From Georgenia sp. (GTDB lineage Bacteria > Actinomycetota > Actinomycetes > Actinomycetales > Actinomycetaceae): a stretch of 6,313 nt of DNA. The notes under the pieces are model-generated. The model was not told the DNA's origin. It worked only from the letters and a program-made list of their open reading frames with translations, and did no database searches. The stretch lies in assembly GCA_027322565.1 (NCBI GenBank), contig DAHVRG010000195.1:1-6313 (forward strand), in the 5' to 3' direction. Below, piece after piece: positions 5,594 through 6,313 of this stretch. The position numbers and the translations under genes were made by a program. The first letter of the stretch is position 1. Each line of letters begins with the position of its first letter.

Positions 5594-5634
5594 CGGGTCG
5601 TGGCCGACCCTAGAATCGGGTGGTGGCCGACCCT
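5594..5634. repeat. 23-bp-period tandem repeat around the thioredoxin-like gene promoter
   Basis: An 18-nt unit, CGGGT-N-GTGGCCGACCCT, occurs at 5594-5611 and again at 5617-5634 with one mismatch, offset by 23 bp. The first copy contains a perfect inverted repeat, GGGTCG-TGGC-CGACCC (5595-5610), directly upstream of the -10 box; the second overlaps the start codon. Two sites about two helical turns apart flanking a promoter look like a repressor operator, though a simple local duplication is possible. Confidence 0.65.
5611..5616 (+). promoter_or_regulatory. -10 box of the thioredoxin-like gene
   Basis: TAGAAT is a very good -10 hexamer. With the usual spacing, transcription would begin at 5623, the first base of a GTG codon, predicting a leaderless mRNA. 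This favours the second of two adjacent GTG codons as the start. No clear -35 is seen. Confidence 0.65.
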
Positions 5635-5967
5635 CGACTGACCGCGGACGCGCTGGGCCCCTCCGGCGCGCTCGGGAGGCGTGCCACCCTGCTCCAGCTC
5701 TCCTCGGGGTTCTGCGCGCCGTGCCGGGCCGCGCGGGGGCTGCTCGCCCGGGTGGCAGAGACGACGGCGGGTGTGCGGCACGTGGAGCTCGACGTGGCCC
5801 ACCACCCCGAGCTCGCGGCGCGGCTCGGTATCACCCAGACACCGACCGTGCTCGTCCTCGACGCCGACGGCGCCGTGCTCGCCCACCACGTGGGCGTCCC
5901 GCGGCTGGCTGCGGTGCGCGAGCTGCTCGACCGGCTGGCGCCGGGCGACGGCTCGGCACAGCCCTAG
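5623..5967 (+). CDS. Thioredoxin-fold protein with CAPC active-site motif
   Basis: This is a 114-residue thioredoxin family protein. After ATLLQLSSGF comes CAPC (Cys31 and Cys34) at the start of the first long helix, then the strand VRHVELDVAHHPELAARLGI, the cis-proline loop TQTPTVLVLD (Pro74) and a C-terminal helix. The length and order match a single thioredoxin domain. The motif is FCAPC rather than the classical WCGPC, so redox potential or partners may differ from general thioredoxin. No signal peptide or membrane segment is present, so it is expected in the cytoplasm as a disulfide reductase or oxidoreductase; the partner is unknown. The GTG at 5623 is preferred over 5620 because of its spacing from TAGAAT. 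The gene is divergent from the lipoprotein gene and convergent with the MarR gene, the stop codons overlapping in CTAG. Confidence 0.88.
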   Translation: MADPRLTADALGPSGALGRRATLLQLSSGFCAPCRAARGLLARVAETTAGVRHVELDVAHHPELAARLGITQTPTVLVLDADGAVLAHHVGVPRLAAVRELLDRLAPGDGSAQP

Positions 5968-6313
5968 TCGACGAGACGGCGCAGCAGGCGCCCGAGCTCC
6001 TCCCGCTCGCCGGGATCGAGCCGTCCGAAGAACCCCTCGGCGGCCTTCTCCCGGGCCGCCCAGGACCTCACCTGCATCTCGCGTCCCGCCTCGGTGGCGA
6101 CGACGAGGACGGCCCGCCGGTCGTCCGGGTCGGGCCGGCGCTCGACGAGGCCGCGGGCCTCGAGCGAGTCGACGACCTCGGTGGCGGAGCGCGGTGCGAT
6201 CCGCAGCCGGGCCGCGACCTCGCTCAGCCGGGCCCGGTCCTGCGCACACACCGTCCGCAACGCCCTCGCCTGGTGCGGGGAGAGCTCCCACCCCTCCAGG
6301 GCGGCCCACCAGC
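5964..6313 (-). CDS. MarR family transcriptional regulator, N-terminus beyond the window
   Basis: This is the C-terminal 115 or so residues of a MarR-type winged-helix repressor. The frame remains open to the right edge, starting in WWAALEGWELSPHQARAL, so a TTG codon at 6258-6260 should not be taken as the start. The DNA-binding part is typical: ARLSEVAARLRIAPRSATEVVDSLEARGLVERRPDPDDRRAVLVVATEAGRE, with the recognition helix in APRSATEVVDSLEARGLV and the Asp/Arg wing DPDDRR. The C-terminal dimerisation helices follow, ending GEREELGRLLRRLVD. Such proteins commonly repress transporter or stress genes and release DNA on binding a small aromatic ligand; the target here is unknown. A site in the thioredoxin-like gene promoter is possible but only on grounds of proximity. 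The gene's own promoter is outside the window. Confidence 0.88.
   Translation of the reverse strand, partial: WWAALEGWELSPHQARALRTVCAQDRARLSEVAARLRIAPRSATEVVDSLEARGLVERRPDPDDRRAVLVVATEAGREMQVRSWAAREKAAEGFFGRLDPGEREELGRLLRRLVD

Noticed and set aside
3776..5641. 621-codon open frame on the plus strand opposite the lipoprotein gene
   Set aside because: It is longer than the gene opposite, but its product is a low-complexity Arg/Gly/Leu/Val-rich chain without recognisable domains, and the minus-strand protein has a signal peptide, lipobox and ribosome binding site. Long antisense frames are expected from third-position GC bias.
5600..5641. 13-codon open frame starting at the upstream GTG copy, overlapping the thioredoxin-like start
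   Set aside because: It arises from the tandem repeat, lies upstream of the predicted transcription start and has no ribosome binding site, so it is unlikely to be a translated leader peptide.
5569..6309. 246-codon open frame on the minus strand across the thioredoxin-like gene and MarR region
   Set aside because: It is out of frame with the MarR protein and consists of Arg/Gly/Pro-rich sequence without motifs; both genes beneath it have clear family signatures.
1..6313. CRISPR arrays, tRNA or rRNA genes, insertion sequences and attachment sites
   Set aside because: No regularly spaced repeats, cloverleaf-like sequence, transposase or integrase coding or target-site duplications were seen on reading both strands.

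Overview
The window is ordinary-looking chromosomal DNA from a high-GC actinobacterium. The evidence is the very high G+C with strong third-position GC bias, frequent GTG starts, -10 boxes of the TANNNT type lying just upstream of start codons (leaderless genes), and gene families typical of Actinobacteria. These include a Xi-class quinone reductase with the ACPWANR motif, a SulP/STAS transporter next to a MerR gene, and a cell-wall-binding-like lipoprotein. A member of the Micrococcales would fit, but the genus cannot be fixed from this sequence. There is no sign of a phage, insertion sequence, CRISPR array, tRNA or rRNA.

Layout, left to right: (1) the 3' end of an imidazolonepropionase-like amidohydrolase (+, cut by the left edge). 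(2) A 118-bp gap holding a perfect 13-bp inverted repeat plus a third related copy, followed by a -10 box. (3) A glutathionyl-hydroquinone-reductase-family enzyme (+), probably leaderless. (4) A SulP anion transporter with a C-terminal STAS domain (-), convergent with (3); one hairpin spans both stop codons. (5) A roughly 240-bp divergent control region with a near-perfect 21-bp MerR-type palindrome. (6) A small cysteine-free MerR regulator (+). (7) A 590-residue secreted lipoprotein of unknown function (-), whose stop codon directly abuts that of the MerR gene. (8) A 92-bp divergent promoter region with a 23-bp-period tandem repeat around a TAGAAT box. (9) A small thioredoxin-fold protein with a CAPC motif (+), leaderless. 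(10) The C-terminal part of a MarR regulator (-, cut by the right edge), convergent with (9), their stop codons sharing CTAG.

The genes are mostly single transcription units in alternating orientation rather than one operon. The best-supported functional unit is the divergent SulP-MerR pair with a palindrome between them, which suggests local regulation of anion uptake by an unknown, non-thiol signal. The quinone reductase and the thioredoxin-like protein both touch thiol redox chemistry but are about 4 kb apart and not evidently co-regulated. I see no clear multi-gene novel system. The points most worth checking are the lipoprotein of unknown function, the repeat-based control regions, and the replacement of the expected glutathione-binding Glu-Ser in the quinone reductase.
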